Source: Clostridiales bacterium (GTDB taxonomy: Bacteria > Bacillota > Clostridia > Lachnospirales > Lachnospiraceae). From it: a stretch of 64,000 bases of DNA. Positions within the stretch are counted from its first letter, which is position 1. Each line of letters starts with the position of its first letter. The stretch lies in NCBI GenBank assembly GCA_029010495.1, contig JAQXKO010000011.1:1-64000 (forward strand), read 5' to 3'. Below are positions 1-9,361 of this stretch, one piece after another. The notes below the pieces were generated by a model. It worked only from the letters and a program-made list of their open reading frames with translations. It was not told the origin of the DNA and did no database searches. The position numbers were made by a program, and so were the translations under genes.

Positions 1-466
1 AACGCTTAAGTGCTCATGTGCGTATTGATGTGTAGAGCGGGACCGTTTATTTAATCCAATATCAAAAGCCCCGCGATATACTCAATTAAGCACATGAGTG
101 GGCAAACGCTTAAGTGCTCATGTGCGTATTGATGTATAGAGCGGGGCTATCTATTTATCTCAATTATAATGCCCCGCGATACACTCAATTAAGCACATGA
201 GTGGGCTAACGCTTAAGTGCTCATGTGCGTATTGATGTGTGAAGCGGGGCTATCTATTTATCCCTATATCAAAAGCCCCGCGATACACTCAGTTAAGCAC
301 CAAAGTGGGCTAACGCTTAAGTGCTCATGTGCGTATTGATGTGTGAAGCGGGGCCGTTTATTTAACCCAATATCAAAAGCCCCGTGATATACTCAATTAA
401 GCACATGAGTGGGCTAACGCTTAAGTGCTCATGTGCGTATTGATGTGTGAAGCGGGGCTTATTATA
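1..466. repeat. Tandem array, about 104-bp period, of imperfect palindromic units (80-nt hairpin plus 24-nt AT-rich spacer); continues past the window start
   Basis: Unit start 'aacgcttaagtgctcatgtgcgtattgatgt' recurs at 1, 105, 208, 312 and 416. Each hairpin runs gccccgcgatacactcaattaagcacatgag ... ctcatgtgcgtattgatgtgtagagcggggc (68-147, 171-250, 275-354, 379-458). Confidence 0.93.
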
Positions 467-510
467 ACCCGGTTATGTGTAGAGCGGGGCTTATTATTAT
501 AACCCGGTTA
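442..510. repeat. Short tandem duplication at the array end
   Basis: 'tgtgaagcggggcttattataacccggtta' is followed directly by 'tgtgtagagcggggcttattattataacccggtta'. Confidence 0.85.
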
Positions 511-517
511 GGAGCCC

Positions 518-1900
518 TTACTCCCCGGCATTAACCTTAGGAAGCTTGTCTAAGCATGCCTGAATGTCAGCATCCGTAGGAATGTAATCCTCCATCTGGC
601 CTTCATGGAATTTCTCGTATGCCACTAAGTCAAAATATCCTGTTCCCGTAAGGCCGAAGAGGATTGTCTTTTCCTCTCCCGTTTCAATGCACTTCTTTGC
701 CTCGTCAATGGCAACCTTGATTGCATGAGAGCTTTCAGGGGCAGGAAGGATACCCTCAACTCTTGCAAAATATTCTGCAGCCTCAAATACATCTGTCTGC
801 TTTACTGATGTTGCCTCCATTAAGCCGTCATCATAAAGCTGTGAAAGTGTGGAGCTCATACCATGGTAACGAAGTCCGCCTGCATGATTTGCCGAAGGTA
901 TGAAATCACTGCCGAGTGTGTACATCTTGGCAAGAGGACATACCATGCCTGTGTCGCAGAAATCATATGCATATTTTCCTCTAGTAAAGCTTGGACATGA
1001 CGCAGGCTCCACAGCAATTATCCTGTAATCATTTTCGCCTCTGAGCTTCTCACCCATAAATGGTGCGATAAGCCCTCCGAGGTTTGAGCCGCCGCCTGCA
1101 CAGCCGATGACGATGTCCGGCTTGATACCGTATTTGTCGCAGGCTGCCTTAGTCTCAAGTCCGATAACAGACTGGTGAAGGAGCACCTGATTAAGTACGC
1201 TTCCGAGTACATAGCGATAACCCTCTGATGAAACTGCCGTTTCAACTGCCTCGGAAATTGCACATCCGAGACTTCCCGTAGTTCCGGGATGCTTTTTATT
1301 TATCTCGCGTCCGATATTAGTTTCCATTGAAGGAGACGGTGTTACCGAAGCGCCGTATGTTCTCATTACTTCGCGTCTGAAAGGCTTCTGCTCATATGAG
1401 CACTTTACCATAAACACTTTGCAGTCAAGGTCAAAGTATGAACAGGCCATTGAAAGAGCCGTTCCCCACTGTCCTGCTCCTGTTTCCGTAGTTACTCCCT
1501 TAAGTCCCTGCTTCTTGGCATAATAAGCCTGGGCAATTGCCGAATTAAGCTTGTGGCTTCCGCTTGTGTTATTACCCTCAAACTTATAATAAATTTTCGC
1601 AGGAGTACCAAGCTTCTCCTCCAGACAATATGCTCTTACAAGCGGTGACGGACGGTACATCCTGTAAAAGTTTCTTATTTCTTCCGGAATCTCAATGTAA
1701 GGATTTGTATCATCAAGCTCCTGTGCAACAAGCTCGTCGCAGAATACTCCTGAAAGCTCCTGTGCCGTCATAGGCTTAAGTGTGCCCGGATTAAGAAGCG
1801 GTGCCGGCTTGTTTTTCATATCGGCACGCAGATTATACCATGCTTTTGGCATCTCTTTTTCTTCAAGGTAAATTTTGTAAGGGATTTTTGTTTCTGACAT
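518..1900 (-). CDS. trpB: Tryptophan synthase beta chain, TrpB2-type
   Basis: PLP lysine context EGNNTSGSHKLNSA; GAGQWGTALS; GCAGGGSNLGG; extended N-terminus typical of TrpB2. Start set at 1900 because AAAGGAGAC is the Shine-Dalgarno and lies inside the longer ORF. Confidence 0.93.
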   Translation of the reverse strand: MSETKIPYKIYLEEKEMPKAWYNLRADMKNKPAPLLNPGTLKPMTAQELSGVFCDELVAQELDDTNPYIEIPEEIRNFYRMYRPSPLVRAYCLEEKLGTPAKIYYKFEGNNTSGSHKLNSAIAQAYYAKKQGLKGVTTETGAGQWGTALSMACSYFDLDCKVFMVKCSYEQKPFRREVMRTYGASVTPSPSMETNIGREINKKHPGTTGSLGCAISEAVETAVSSEGYRYVLGSVLNQVLLHQSVIGLETKAACDKYGIKPDIVIGCAGGGSNLGGLIAPFMGEKLRGENDYRIIAVEPASCPSFTRGKYAYDFCDTGMVCPLAKMYTLGSDFIPSANHAGGLRYHGMSSTLSQLYDDGLMEATSVKQTDVFEAAEYFARVEGILPAPESSHAIKVAIDEAKKCIETGEEKTILFGLTGTGYFDLVAYEKFHEGQMEDYIPTDADIQACLDKLPKVNAGE

Positions 1901-2004
1901 AATTATGTCTCCTTTCATAAATATTTTTGCCCGTTAGTCATACGGACTTTTCTTTACCTAAACGATCCAAAAGGTATATGAATCGTTTGTTTTTCGGCCG
2001 AAAT

Positions 2005-2050
2005 ACAAAAAGACCTGTCTCAGCCAGAAAAACTTCTGCCGGGACAGGTC
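2005..2050 (-). terminator. T-box intrinsic terminator
   Basis: GACCTGTC / GACAGGTC stem followed by TTTTTGT on the minus strand. Confidence 0.88.
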
Positions 2051-2280
2051 ATTAAATTCAATACCTGCGGTGCCACCCTGCTTGGCGCTTACGCCCTCTC
2101 TTGCATACATCTTTATATGCTGCTGTTTTTCACGAAGTGTCGTCTCCGTCGCACATACTTGCCTAAGCTTTCTGATTGCCCTCAAAAGTCCATTCAATAC
2201 CACTCTTACATATCGCATCTCACCAATCACGACTCTCTGGGAAGAAGATAATGATATCTACTTACTCTTTATCAACGGTT
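2005..2280 (-). promoter_or_regulatory. T-box leader, Trp-specific, upstream of trpB2
   Basis: Minus strand has T-box AGGGTGGCACCGCAGG (2064-2079), Stem I AGAGAGTCGTGATTGGTGAGATGCGATA, specifier context GAA-TGG-ACTTTTGAGG (TGG at 2190-2192), then terminator GACCTGTCCCGGCAG...CTGAGACAGGTCTTTTT. UGGC bulge fits discriminator G73 of tRNA-Trp. Confidence 0.93.
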
Positions 2281-2286
2281 TTGCTT

Positions 2287-2315
2287 ATTATATATCTAAC
2301 ATTTTGTTCTGTCAA
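2287..2315 (-). promoter_or_regulatory. SigA-type promoter of the trpB2 T-box transcript
   Basis: TTGACA (2310-2315), 17-nt spacer, TATAAT (2287-2292) on the minus strand. Confidence 0.88.
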
Positions 2316-2328
2316 TATTATTTTTGAA

Positions 2329-3168
2329 TTATTCTCCTTCTTTTTCGAGCTCCCTGCGGTGTACAAGATAAAGCAGGACTCCGACAAAAAGCATGCCTCC
2401 GACCATATTGCCCAATGTTACGGGAATTGAGCTGTCAACGAAGAAATTTTTCCAGCATAAGCTGTCAAGCTGCTCTGAGGTAATACCATAATTTTCCATT
2501 GCGGCATCAACATATTTTTGATCGAGTTTTGCCAGAATACCGGCAGGTATATAATACATATTTGCAACACAGTGCTCGTATCCGCTTACCACAAAAGCAA
2601 GGATAGGGAACACAATTGCAGGTATCTTGCCTGCCACATCCTTTGCAGCCGCTGCCATAAGTACGGCTCCGCATACAAAAATATTACACATAATACCGGA
2701 GGAAAATGCAGCCCCGAAGCTCATAGTACTTTTTCCAAGCGCCACCTTAATGGTAAACGCTCCCAGAAGATCTGATGAATAGTCCCACTGTCCGCTAAAA
2801 AACACAAGCGCCGCAACTACAAATGCTCCCACGAAATTACTGAACCATACAGTCATGAGTACCCTGATGACACTCCAAATCCTGTATTTTCTGTTCATAA
2901 GACCAAAGATCAACAGACAGTCGCCGGTAAAAAGCTCCCCTCCGATAAATACTATCATCATAAGCCCGACACCGAATATCAGACCTCCGACAGTCCTTGC
3001 AATGCCCACATTAGCCAGGGAGTGCATGGCAACATTACTTGCCGCAGCGCCTCCGGCGATAAACATGCCCGCCATTGCCCCCAGAATAAACATTTTTAAA
3101 AAGGGCATATTTACACGTTTAATCTCGGTATTTATGTTACCTTTGACAATTTCCAATGAGCTGTTCAT
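2329..3168 (-). CDS. Formate/nitrite transporter (FNT) family protein
   Basis: 279 aa multi-TM; GAMAGMFIAGGAAASN, GGELFTGD and VVSGYEHCVANMYYIPAG motifs. Confidence 0.9.
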   Translation of the reverse strand: MNSSLEIVKGNINTEIKRVNMPFLKMFILGAMAGMFIAGGAAASNVAMHSLANVGIARTVGGLIFGVGLMMIVFIGGELFTGDCLLIFGLMNRKYRIWSVIRVLMTVWFSNFVGAFVVAALVFFSGQWDYSSDLLGAFTIKVALGKSTMSFGAAFSSGIMCNIFVCGAVLMAAAAKDVAGKIPAIVFPILAFVVSGYEHCVANMYYIPAGILAKLDQKYVDAAMENYGITSEQLDSLCWKNFFVDSSIPVTLGNMVGGMLFVGVLLYLVHRRELEKEGE

Positions 3169-3274
3169 TATTTGTCTCCATTATCTGTCGTATATTTTCT
3201 GATTTACTGCATTTTAATATGCAATAAAAATAATATTATTTTTCTATGGCAGCTTTATTTTATTACCGCCGGAG

Positions 3275-3913
3275 TTACTGCCAGTTTCTGTCATTTCCCG
3301 AATATTTTGTCCTGTAGCCGTGATTTGTCCCCGGACGAAGGTCATTTGGATACATTGTGTCAGAAAACACATCTGTCTGTAAATCCTTAATCATCTGAAA
3401 AACTCTCTGATAATCAGGTATGTCGCATATTTTTATTCCCTCTCCGGTATGATTGTGACTTCCTCTGGCTGTATAGCTTAGGTGACTGCATACCGACACG
3501 ACATCTCCCACTCCGAGCATCTGGTCAAAGATGCCGCGGTGTACTGTTATATGGGAAAGGTCGGTAAACGGCTTCATTTCAAAGCTTTTTGCAAACAGAC
3601 CTCCGGAAGCATATATTCCCTTATCAGTTACAATATATGCGGTATTTCTGTATTTTCTGAAGGAAAACAGCACGCCTCCGAGATAAATCCATACCGGCAT
3701 AAGGTGAATAAGCATAAATGGAACGATAAACATAAGAGGCGCTCCTCCCGTTCCCATCGATAAACCGATAAATCCAAAATCAATAATTCCCCATAAAAGT
3801 GCAAAAGGCAGTAACGGATTAAATATACTCTCGAATATGAAGCATTTAAAGTCAGGTCTGCCCCTCCACATAATCTGTTCGTCTCTTCCAACCATTGCAG
3901 CTAAATCATCCAT
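3275..3913 (-). CDS. PH domain-containing membrane protein
   Basis: WRGRPDFKCF; two TM segments; YIVTDKGIYASGGLFAKSFEMKPFTDLSHITVHRGIFDQMLGVGDV pattern. Confidence 0.7.
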   Translation of the reverse strand: MDDLAAMVGRDEQIMWRGRPDFKCFIFESIFNPLLPFALLWGIIDFGFIGLSMGTGGAPLMFIVPFMLIHLMPVWIYLGGVLFSFRKYRNTAYIVTDKGIYASGGLFAKSFEMKPFTDLSHITVHRGIFDQMLGVGDVVSVCSHLSYTARGSHNHTGEGIKICDIPDYQRVFQMIKDLQTDVFSDTMYPNDLRPGTNHGYRTKYSGNDRNWQ

Positions 3914-4039
3914 ATGTCATTCTCCTGAGTTTTAAATTTGCGCGGGCTGAGCCAGCTTTATTAAAAATATAATGCAATCGCCCGAAATACCATTATAATA
4001 TTATCATATAGATATTTTTCAGTCAACAAAATGATTGAA

Positions 4040-5125
4040 TCACTCCTTCATATCCGACGTAACGTGAAATATTTTTTTTAAAATATCATCATTTTTCAAA
4101 ACATTTTTTGCTATTTGCCTGTATTTTTCATCATGAAGATAGGTGTGGCGGTATGGTTTGATTGTCGGTGCATAATCAATTGCCGATAAATAATCATTTA
4201 TGTCAAGGCCGAGCGTCTGGGCATAATCAAAAAAACCCGTATCGGCAAGTATCGTCCGAACCCTGTTGAAACGATGCTCCTGAACAATACTCATCAGATA
4301 AGTTGCTATTCCAACCTGAATGCCGTGAAGCTGCGGATTCGCCGAATATTTATCAAGCGCATGACTTATCAGGTGCTCGCTCCCGCTTGTGGGAAGACTG
4401 CTGCCCGCAATTTCATTTGCAATACCGCTGAGTGCGAGTGAATTTAAAAGCTCCTTGATAAAATTATCATCTTCAATCGTTTCATACGGAGCTCTGACAA
4501 AACTGTTGACCGCCTTTTTTGCAACCATCACTGCACAATCATTAACTCTTCCGTAACCTTTCTTCTCTTCAAAAATCCAGTCATAAAGTGCCGTTATCTT
4601 GGAAACCATATCGCCTATACCCGAATACAGAAATTTTCTCGGAGCGCTCTTTATCACATCTGTGTCGATTATTATCCCGTAAGCCATCCTGGCCGGCAGG
4701 GAATGTCGCCGCCCGTCAATAATTAAAGATGCACCGGCACTTGCAAAGCCGTCACTTGAGGGTGATGTCGGCACACTGATAAAGGCTGTATTTCTTAAAA
4801 AACCGCAATACTTGGCCGCATCAATAACCTTGCCCCCTCCGATACCTATGACAGCCTGCATCGTATTGGGCATCGAGAATGCAAGCCTTGTAATGTCCTC
4901 GAGCTCTACGGTATCAAGCTCCGTAAATGTCAGCACTTCAATACCGTTTTCTGCCAGAGAATTAAATACCGCATCCCCGAACAGCTTTACCAGACCGTTG
5001 CCAAATAAAATGACAACCTCCGTAAGCCCGCTCTCCTTTAATATTCTGCCTATCGTGCACAATGCCCCGCTTTCAATTTTTAAAATCGAAGGTATTGAAA
5101 CAGTTGTATTCGTAATCCTTTTCAT
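4040..5125 (-). CDS. sn-glycerol-1-phosphate dehydrogenase-like (EgsA/AraM family)
   Basis: GIGGGKVIDAAKY, SVPTSPSSDGFASAGAS, GSEHLISHALDKY...LHGIQVGIAT motifs. Confidence 0.85.
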   Translation of the reverse strand: MKRITNTTVSIPSILKIESGALCTIGRILKESGLTEVVILFGNGLVKLFGDAVFNSLAENGIEVLTFTELDTVELEDITRLAFSMPNTMQAVIGIGGGKVIDAAKYCGFLRNTAFISVPTSPSSDGFASAGASLIIDGRRHSLPARMAYGIIIDTDVIKSAPRKFLYSGIGDMVSKITALYDWIFEEKKGYGRVNDCAVMVAKKAVNSFVRAPYETIEDDNFIKELLNSLALSGIANEIAGSSLPTSGSEHLISHALDKYSANPQLHGIQVGIATYLMSIVQEHRFNRVRTILADTGFFDYAQTLGLDINDYLSAIDYAPTIKPYRHTYLHDEKYRQIAKNVLKNDDILKKIFHVTSDMKE

Positions 5126-5231
5126 ACTTATTGCCTCTTTTCAAATATTTTTATTATTATGCACCTTTATAAAGCTTTACAGTCATTACACAGCATAAAA
5201 ATTAAAATTCCATTAAGAAGCCTGTCAGGTC

Positions 5232-5270
5232 TGTCAATTAATTGACAACTCACCAACAAAATGATAAAAT
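5232..5270 (+). promoter_or_regulatory. Promoter with 16-bp perfect palindrome overlapping the -35
   Basis: TGTCAATTAATTGACA (5232-5247) contains TTGACA (5242-5247); 17-nt spacer; TAAAAT at 5265-5270. Confidence 0.65.
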
Positions 5271-5338
5271 TTTTTATATATTTATCGGGGCTGGTCCGTA
5301 AATATTATTTCGGAAAATATAATATTGAGGTTTAAAAG

Positions 5339-6508
5339 ATGGTACAGATTGAAGAGGTACTGACACAATCACAGCTTAAAAAATTTGTCGATTATCCAAA
5401 CCGGTTATACAAAAATGTTCCTGCTTATGTTCCGGGAACATTTTCAGATGATTTGGAAGACTGGAGCCGCGAAAAAAATCCCGCATTCGAATTTTGTGAT
5501 GCCAAATGCTGGCTGGCAAAACGTGACGGCAGAATCGTCGGACGCATCGGAGCCATAATAAATCACAGAGCAAACGAAAAATGGAATAACAACCGTATGA
5601 GATTTACACAGGTTGACTTTATTGATGACCCGGAAGTATCCTCCGCCCTATTTAACACTGTCGAAAACTGGGCAAAGAGCCTGGGATGCGATGAAGTACA
5701 CGGTCCCTTGGGATTTACCGATATGGACCGTGAAGGTATGCTTGTGGAGGGATTTGACAGACGAAGCCTGTTCTTTACATATTATAACCATCCTTACTAT
5801 ATTGAGCATCTCAACAGACTGGGTTATGTAAAGGATGTAGACTGGGTCGAAACCTTTATTACTATTGACAATAAAAACGAATATAACACCCGCCTTAGCA
5901 GACTGGCTGACATTGTTATGCGAAAAAACAAACTTCATCTGGCCGTCGCCAAATCGCATCGTGACTTCAAGCCGTTGATTCCGCCATTCTTTAATCTTGT
6001 TAACACCTGCTATGCTCCGCTCTACGGAACTACAGACCTGTCGGAGAAACAGATTAAGCGATACTCGCGTAAATTTGCTCCCCTTCTCAATCCAAAGCTT
6101 TGCGCCTTTGTAATGAATGAGCAGAATGAAATGATCGGTGCCGGCGTCTGCGCGCCGAGTCTTGCAAATGCGCTGAAAAAGAGTAACGGTAAATTCTTTC
6201 CTTTCGGGTGGTTCAGAATGCTTAAGGCCTTATATTGGAACGATACGGTCGACCTGCTTATCGTAGCGGTAAGACCTGATTATCAGGGCCGCGGTGTTAA
6301 TGCCGTACTTATGGCAAAGGTAATTGAGGGTTGTAAACAGATGGGAATCAAATATGCCGAAACAGGCCCTAATCTGGAAGACAATTCAAAAGTCCGTTCC
6401 CAATGGAAGGAATTTCCTTCAGAACAGCACAAACGCAGAAGATGTTATATCAAATCATTAGATTGCCGTCATGGCGGCACGATAGGCAGAGTGAACCGGA
6501 CATTATAA
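5339..6508 (+). CDS. GNAT-family N-acetyltransferase-like protein
   Basis: 389 aa; LLIVAVRPDYQGRGVNAVLMAKVIEGCKQMGIKYAETGPNLEDN resembles the acetyl-CoA binding region. Confidence 0.7.
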   Translation: MVQIEEVLTQSQLKKFVDYPNRLYKNVPAYVPGTFSDDLEDWSREKNPAFEFCDAKCWLAKRDGRIVGRIGAIINHRANEKWNNNRMRFTQVDFIDDPEVSSALFNTVENWAKSLGCDEVHGPLGFTDMDREGMLVEGFDRRSLFFTYYNHPYYIEHLNRLGYVKDVDWVETFITIDNKNEYNTRLSRLADIVMRKNKLHLAVAKSHRDFKPLIPPFFNLVNTCYAPLYGTTDLSEKQIKRYSRKFAPLLNPKLCAFVMNEQNEMIGAGVCAPSLANALKKSNGKFFPFGWFRMLKALYWNDTVDLLIVAVRPDYQGRGVNAVLMAKVIEGCKQMGIKYAETGPNLEDNSKVRSQWKEFPSEQHKRRRCYIKSLDCRHGGTIGRVNRTL

Positions 6509-6558
6509 AACATACGGTTTATTTTGCACTTTATAATTTGCACGATTTTACTTGCACA

Positions 6559-6656
6559 ACTTAATTTACAAAATATTATTTACACGACTTAATTTACAAG
6601 ATATTATTTACAACACTTAATTTACAAATTATTATTTACAACACTTAATTTACAAA
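6559..6656. repeat. 28-bp A/T-rich tandem repeat, about 3.5 copies
   Basis: 'acttaatttacaaxatattatttacaxx' starts at 6559, 6587, 6615 and 6643. Confidence 0.88.
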
Positions 6657-6691
6657 AAAGCTTCCGGATGTTTTCTCCGGAAGCTTTAATG
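6654..6691. terminator. Bidirectional terminator between convergent genes
   Basis: aaaaaagcttccgga tgttttc tccggaagcttt. Confidence 0.88.
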
Positions 6692-6718
6692 TTTTAATTA
6701 ATAAATTGTTATTGTAAA

Positions 6719-7729
6719 TTACAAAAGGTTAATTCCGTTTTCTGCTGCCTTTTTTACTACATCATCAGGCCATATTGATGACTGTACCTCTCCGATATGG
6801 GCACGCTGCAGGAAAAACATACATATACGTGACTGACCGATACCGCCGCCGATTGTATACGGAAGCTTTTTCTCAAGTACAGCCTTCTGGAAAGGAAGCT
6901 CAGCCCTTTCTTCACAGCCTGCAATTTTCAGCTGTCTGGCAAGTGATTCCTCATCAACCCGAATACCCATTGACGAAAGCTCCAACGCCCTGTCAAGAAC
7001 AGGATAATATACAATAATATCACCGTTAAGCTCCCAGTCATCATAGTCAGGTGCACGTCCGTCATGCTTCTCACCCGAGCCGAGTGCTCCGCCGATTTTC
7101 ATAATAAATACAGCACCGCACTCCTTGGCTATTAAGTCCTCACGTTCCTTCGGAGTCTTGTCAGGCCATCTGTCCTCAAGCTCCTGTGTAGTAATAAAAG
7201 TAATCTCATTAGGAAGGAAAGGATCCATGAAATGATACTTACCGCACATATAATATTCCGTCTGCTTAATTGCCATATATATTCTGAAAACAGTTTCCTT
7301 CAATGTTTCCACATTTCTGTCACTCTTTTCAATAATCTTTTCCCAATCCCACTGGTCAACATAGATTGAATGAACGTTATCGGTATCCTCGTCTCTTCTG
7401 ATGGCGCTCATATCAGTATAAAGACCCTCGCCTACATTAAATCCATACTCATGAAGAGCCATTCTCTTCCACTTTGCAAGAGAGTGTACAATCTCAACTG
7501 TTGCATCACCCTGCTCTTTGATTCCGAAAGTTACAGGACGCTCTACTCCGTTTAAGTTATCGTTAAGACCTGACTCCGGCTTTACAAAAAGCGGTGCGGA
7601 AACTCTTGTAAGGTTAATTGCATCAGCAAGTGCCCTTTCAAAATAATCCTTAACTTCCTTGATGGCTTTTTCTGTTTCTCTTATTGTCTGCGGGCTCTTG
7701 TATCCCTCCGGTATGATAATTGTACCCAT
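6719..7729 (-). CDS. asnA: Aspartate-ammonia ligase
   Basis: [63 protein letters not shown]. Confidence 0.96.
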   Translation of the reverse strand: MGTIIIPEGYKSPQTIRETEKAIKEVKDYFERALADAINLTRVSAPLFVKPESGLNDNLNGVERPVTFGIKEQGDATVEIVHSLAKWKRMALHEYGFNVGEGLYTDMSAIRRDEDTDNVHSIYVDQWDWEKIIEKSDRNVETLKETVFRIYMAIKQTEYYMCGKYHFMDPFLPNEITFITTQELEDRWPDKTPKEREDLIAKECGAVFIMKIGGALGSGEKHDGRAPDYDDWELNGDIIVYYPVLDRALELSSMGIRVDEESLARQLKIAGCEERAELPFQKAVLEKKLPYTIGGGIGQSRICMFFLQRAHIGEVQSSIWPDDVVKKAAENGINLL

Positions 7730-7750
7730 AATTACCTCCAGCTTTTATTA

Positions 7751-9142
7751 TTATAAATCACAATTATTTACTGTTCTCGGAAATGGTATTACGTCTCTGA
7801 TGTTGCCCATGCCTGTGAGGTACATTACGCATCTTTCAAAGCCGAGGCCGAAGCCCGCATGTCTTGCTGAGCCGTATTTTCTGAGATCCATATAAAAATC
7901 ATAGTCCTCTCTGTTAAGACCAAGCTCATCCATTCTTGCGGCAAGAATATCGTAATTATCCTCTCTCTGGCTTCCTCCGATGATTTCACCAATGCCCGGC
8001 ACAAGACAGTCCATAGCTGCAACAGTCTTTCCGTCCTCATTAAGCTTCATGTAGAAAGCTTTAATTTCCTTTGGATAATCTGTTACGAATACAGGCTTTT
8101 TAAATACCTCTTCGGTAAGATATCTTTCATGCTCTGTCTGTAAATCGCAGCCCCATGAAACCTTGTAATCGAATTTATCATTATTCTTTTCAAGAATTTC
8201 AATAGCCTCTGTATATGTAACATGACCGAATTCGGAATTTACAACGTTGGTAAGTCTTTCGATAAGACCCTTGTCAATGAAATTGTTAAAGAAAGCCATT
8301 TCTTCAGGAGCATTCTCAAGAACATAATTAATTATATACTTAATCATGCTCTCAGCCAGCATCATATCGTCCTTTAAATCAGCAAAGGCAATTTCAGGCT
8401 CAATCATCCAGAACTCTGCAGCGTGGCGTGTTGTATTTGAATTTTCTGCCCTGAAGGTTGGTCCGAATGTGTATATATTTTTAAATGCCATTGCATATGT
8501 TTCGCCGTTTAACTGACCGCTGACCGTAAGATTTGTCGGTTTGTTAAAGAAATCCTTTGAAAAATCAACTGCACCGTCAGCTGTCTTCGGCACATTTGCA
8601 AGATCAAGTGTCGTTACCTGAAACATCTCGCCTGCTCCCTCACAGTCACTTCCCGTAATAAGAGGGGTATGAACATATACAAAATCTCTTTCCTGGAAAA
8701 ATCTGTGAATGGCATATGCACATAGTGAACGTACTCTGAATACTGCCTGGAATGTATTTGTCCTTGGACGCAGATGCGCCATTGTTCTGAGATATTCAAG
8801 TGTATGTCTCTTCTTCTGAAGAGGATAATCCGGTGTGGACTCTCCCTCTACATACACCTCAGACGCCTGAATTTCAAACGGTTGCTTTGCTCCCGGTGTG
8901 GCAATAAGCTTACCCTTTATGATAAGTGCTGCACCTACATTCAGTTTACAGATTTTTGCAAAGTTCTCAAGGCTGTCATTATATACTACCTGTACTGGCT
9001 CAAAAAATGTACCGTCGTTAATTACAATAAATCCAAAGGTTTTTGAATCTCTTATGCTTCTGACCCAACCGCCGATTTCAATTTCGGTATCGATATATTT
9101 GTCAGTATTTTTGAATATTTCTCTTACTGTTGTAAGCTCCAT
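7751..9142 (-). CDS. asnS: Asparaginyl-tRNA synthetase
   Basis: Class II aa[76 protein letters not shown]. Confidence 0.97.
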   Translation of the reverse strand: MELTTVREIFKNTDKYIDTEIEIGGWVRSIRDSKTFGFIVINDGTFFEPVQVVYNDSLENFAKICKLNVGAALIIKGKLIATPGAKQPFEIQASEVYVEGESTPDYPLQKKRHTLEYLRTMAHLRPRTNTFQAVFRVRSLCAYAIHRFFQERDFVYVHTPLITGSDCEGAGEMFQVTTLDLANVPKTADGAVDFSKDFFNKPTNLTVSGQLNGETYAMAFKNIYTFGPTFRAENSNTTRHAAEFWMIEPEIAFADLKDDMMLAESMIKYIINYVLENAPEEMAFFNNFIDKGLIERLTNVVNSEFGHVTYTEAIEILEKNNDKFDYKVSWGCDLQTEHERYLTEEVFKKPVFVTDYPKEIKAFYMKLNEDGKTVAAMDCLVPGIGEIIGGSQREDNYDILAARMDELGLNREDYDFYMDLRKYGSARHAGFGLGFERCVMYLTGMGNIRDVIPFPRTVNNCDL

Positions 9143-9249
9143 ATCTGCCTCCTAATCCCACAAAAAGCATTGCGAATAACTTTTTACCATGTTTTATCGC
9201 AACATTAAAGCTAATTATACTAAATATTTTTTCATTTGGCAACATTCAG

Positions 9250-9342
9250 TTATACTATTTCCACTGACTTTACGCAATAATCCTTTGCTTCAACCGCATT
9301 TTTCAATATTTCATCATCCGCTTCCCGGGTGATATTCGTCAT
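9250..9342 (-). CDS. Small ORF candidate (30 aa) between GH32 and asnS
   Basis: MTNITREADDEILKNAVEAKDYCVKSVEIV*; not in the ORF track; weak SD AAAGGCGG upstream. Confidence 0.3.
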   Translation of the reverse strand: MTNITREADDEILKNAVEAKDYCVKSVEIV

Positions 9343-9361
9343 GAGGATTATGTAACCGCCT

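Noticed and set aside
1-466. CRISPR array
   Set aside because: The spacers (about 24 nt) are themselves similar between units, the repeats are about 80 nt palindromes, and no cas genes are nearby.
1-466. Integron attC sites (GCTAACGC / GCGTTAGC resembles attC core sequence)
   Set aside because: Only one core-like motif occurs per unit, with no paired RYYYAAC...GTTRRRY simple sites, no cassettes between units and no integrase in the window.
1958-2327. ORFs 1958..2230 (-) and 2070..2327 (+)
   Set aside because: They lie inside the T-box leader; sequence conservation is explained by RNA structure.
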